The translations under genes and the position numbers were made by a program. Shown one piece after another: positions 12,562-13,287 of a stretch of DNA of 13,287 nt; the stretch's first letter is position 1, and the number at the start of each line of letters is the position of its first letter. A model generated the notes under the pieces. It ran no database searches, was not told where the DNA came from, and saw only the letters and a program-made list of their open reading frames with translations. Origin of the DNA: Clostridiales bacterium. GTDB lineage: Bacteria > Bacillota > Clostridia > Christensenellales > JAISNN01. The DNA lies in assembly GCA_031289865.1 (NCBI GenBank), contig JAITOQ010000164.1, positions 1-13,287 on the forward strand, given 5' to 3'.

Positions 12562-13287
12562 TCATCTCGGATTAGCATGTACGGTACAGTGCTTGATATC
12601 GACAAATTCACGCTCTAAGTCGTCGTGCACCAAAGTGGCTATATTATGCGCCTCGACAAAGCTGACCGCCGCGTCGATTGCAATTTCTATATCGACATAG
12701 ATACGTTCGCCGAACTTGCGCGTCTTTAGGTTGTCGATATCGACGACCTCGCGGTGGGACAGAATGACCTCGCGGATACGCGCAACGGTGGTTTCTGGAC
12801 AAGCCTCGTCGGTCATTTTTTTCATCGAATCGATAAAAATCGAAACGGCGACCTTGAGAATGAAGAGCGAAATCACGATAGCGGCGATAGAATCGAGAGG
12901 CTTAAAACCCAACTGCGCGCCGACGACGCCGACCAAACTCCCTATCGAGGAAAGCGCGTCGGAGCGGTGATGCCACGCGTCGGCAAGGAGCGCGCCCGAA
13001 CGGACACGTTTTGCCGCCGCACGCGTATACCAATACATGCCCTCTTTAACGACGATAGACACCGCCGCCGCAATGAGCGCGAGAAAACCGGGCGCGGAAA
13101 TTTCGCGGTACGCGCCCGTCACGAGGTTGCTTATACCGCCGTAGCCGATCCCGACCCCCGTCGCAAAAAGCAGTCCCGCGAGGATAACCGCGGCTATACA
13201 TTCAAACCGTTCGTGACCGTATTGGTGGTTTGTGTCGGCTTTTTTCTCCGACATGCGCACCCCCGCCATGCCGATGAGCGTCCTGAA
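12562..13287 (-). CDS. Cation diffusion facilitator (CDF) metal exporter, 5' truncated by window
   Basis: The frame is open to the window edge, and its N-terminal part (the first two membrane helices with the first metal site) lies outside; Met codons at 13269 and 13254 are internal when compared with the family. Visible are the loop HQYGHERFE typical of CDF proteins, further membrane segments (FLALIAAAVSIVVKEGMYWY and others), the second half of the transport site in ADAWHHRSDALSS (HxxxD), and a cytoplasmic C-terminal domain ending VEAHNIATLVHDDLEREFVDIKHCTVHANPR, which in the family dimerises and senses metal. It should export Mn, Fe or Zn in exchange for protons; the metal cannot be assigned. 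Confidence 0.92.
   Translation of the reverse strand, partial: FRTLIGMAGVRMSEKKADTNHQYGHERFECIAAVILAGLLFATGVGIGYGGISNLVTGAYREISAPGFLALIAAAVSIVVKEGMYWYTRAAAKRVRSGALLADAWHHRSDALSSIGSLVGVVGAQLGFKPLDSIAAIVISLFILKVAVSIFIDSMKKMTDEACPETTVARIREVILSHREVVDIDNLKTRKFGERIYVDIEIAIDAAVSFVEAHNIATLVHDDLEREFVDIKHCTVHANPR

Noticed and set aside
12306..12611. Minus-strand 101-codon frame downstream of the cation exporter
   Set aside because: It runs through the 26-nt dispersed repeat, the terminator and the GC-rich hairpin, and resembles no protein.

Overview
The window looks like a chromosomal segment of an anaerobic, endospore-forming member of the Clostridia (Bacillota). The evidence is a dipicolinate synthase pair (dpaA, dpaB), Gram-positive-style AAGGAGG ribosome binding sites, consensus sigma-A promoters, a ferredoxin-type aldo/keto reductase, a tRNA with an encoded CCA end, and many short intergenic repeats of the kind seen in uncultured gut Clostridia. 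No species can be named from the sequence alone.

Layout. 1-837: 3' part of a protein with a C-terminal SUKH (SMI1/KNR4) immunity-type domain. 866-1387 (-): GNAT acetyltransferase. 1526-3830 (+): a likely operon of an aldo/keto reductase with two [4Fe-4S] motifs, an ECF transporter S component and a DUF1893 protein, behind a consensus promoter and a leader hairpin. 3902-4759 (+): DUF4259 plus Imm26-like protein, a second orphan immunity-type gene. 4814-4899 (-): tRNA-Leu(CAG), sharing a bidirectional terminator with the Imm26 gene. 4983-6475 (-): dpaB and dpaA, which make the spore-core compound dipicolinic acid. 6494-7372: repeat-rich region with two heptanucleotide arrays, two copies of a 26-nt dispersed repeat, and a possible Arg/Gly-rich protein built on four 45-bp tandem repeats.

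7573-9105 is a compact divergent module. A 49-residue Cys-rich protein and a zinc-finger membrane protein lie on the minus strand, and a Cro/C1-type regulator lies on the plus strand. Their two consensus promoters overlap at the -35 box and enclose a perfect 20-bp palindrome. The regulator's start codon sits where transcription should begin, so its mRNA is probably leaderless.

9236-9939 (-) is a complete type III toxin-antitoxin system: a consensus promoter, three 38-nt tandem repeats (antitoxin RNA), a terminator that acts as an attenuator, then a ToxN/AbiQ-family endoribonuclease. 10026-12209 (-) encodes a large membrane-anchored protein with about 19 hexapeptide repeats carrying one Cys each, followed by seven beta-propeller-type repeats. 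12562-13287 (-) is a cation diffusion facilitator cut by the window edge.

The most interesting items are the type III toxin-antitoxin locus, the divergent leaderless-regulator module with its unlisted small Cys-rich gene, and the Cys-repeat/propeller protein with a paired operator-like site upstream.
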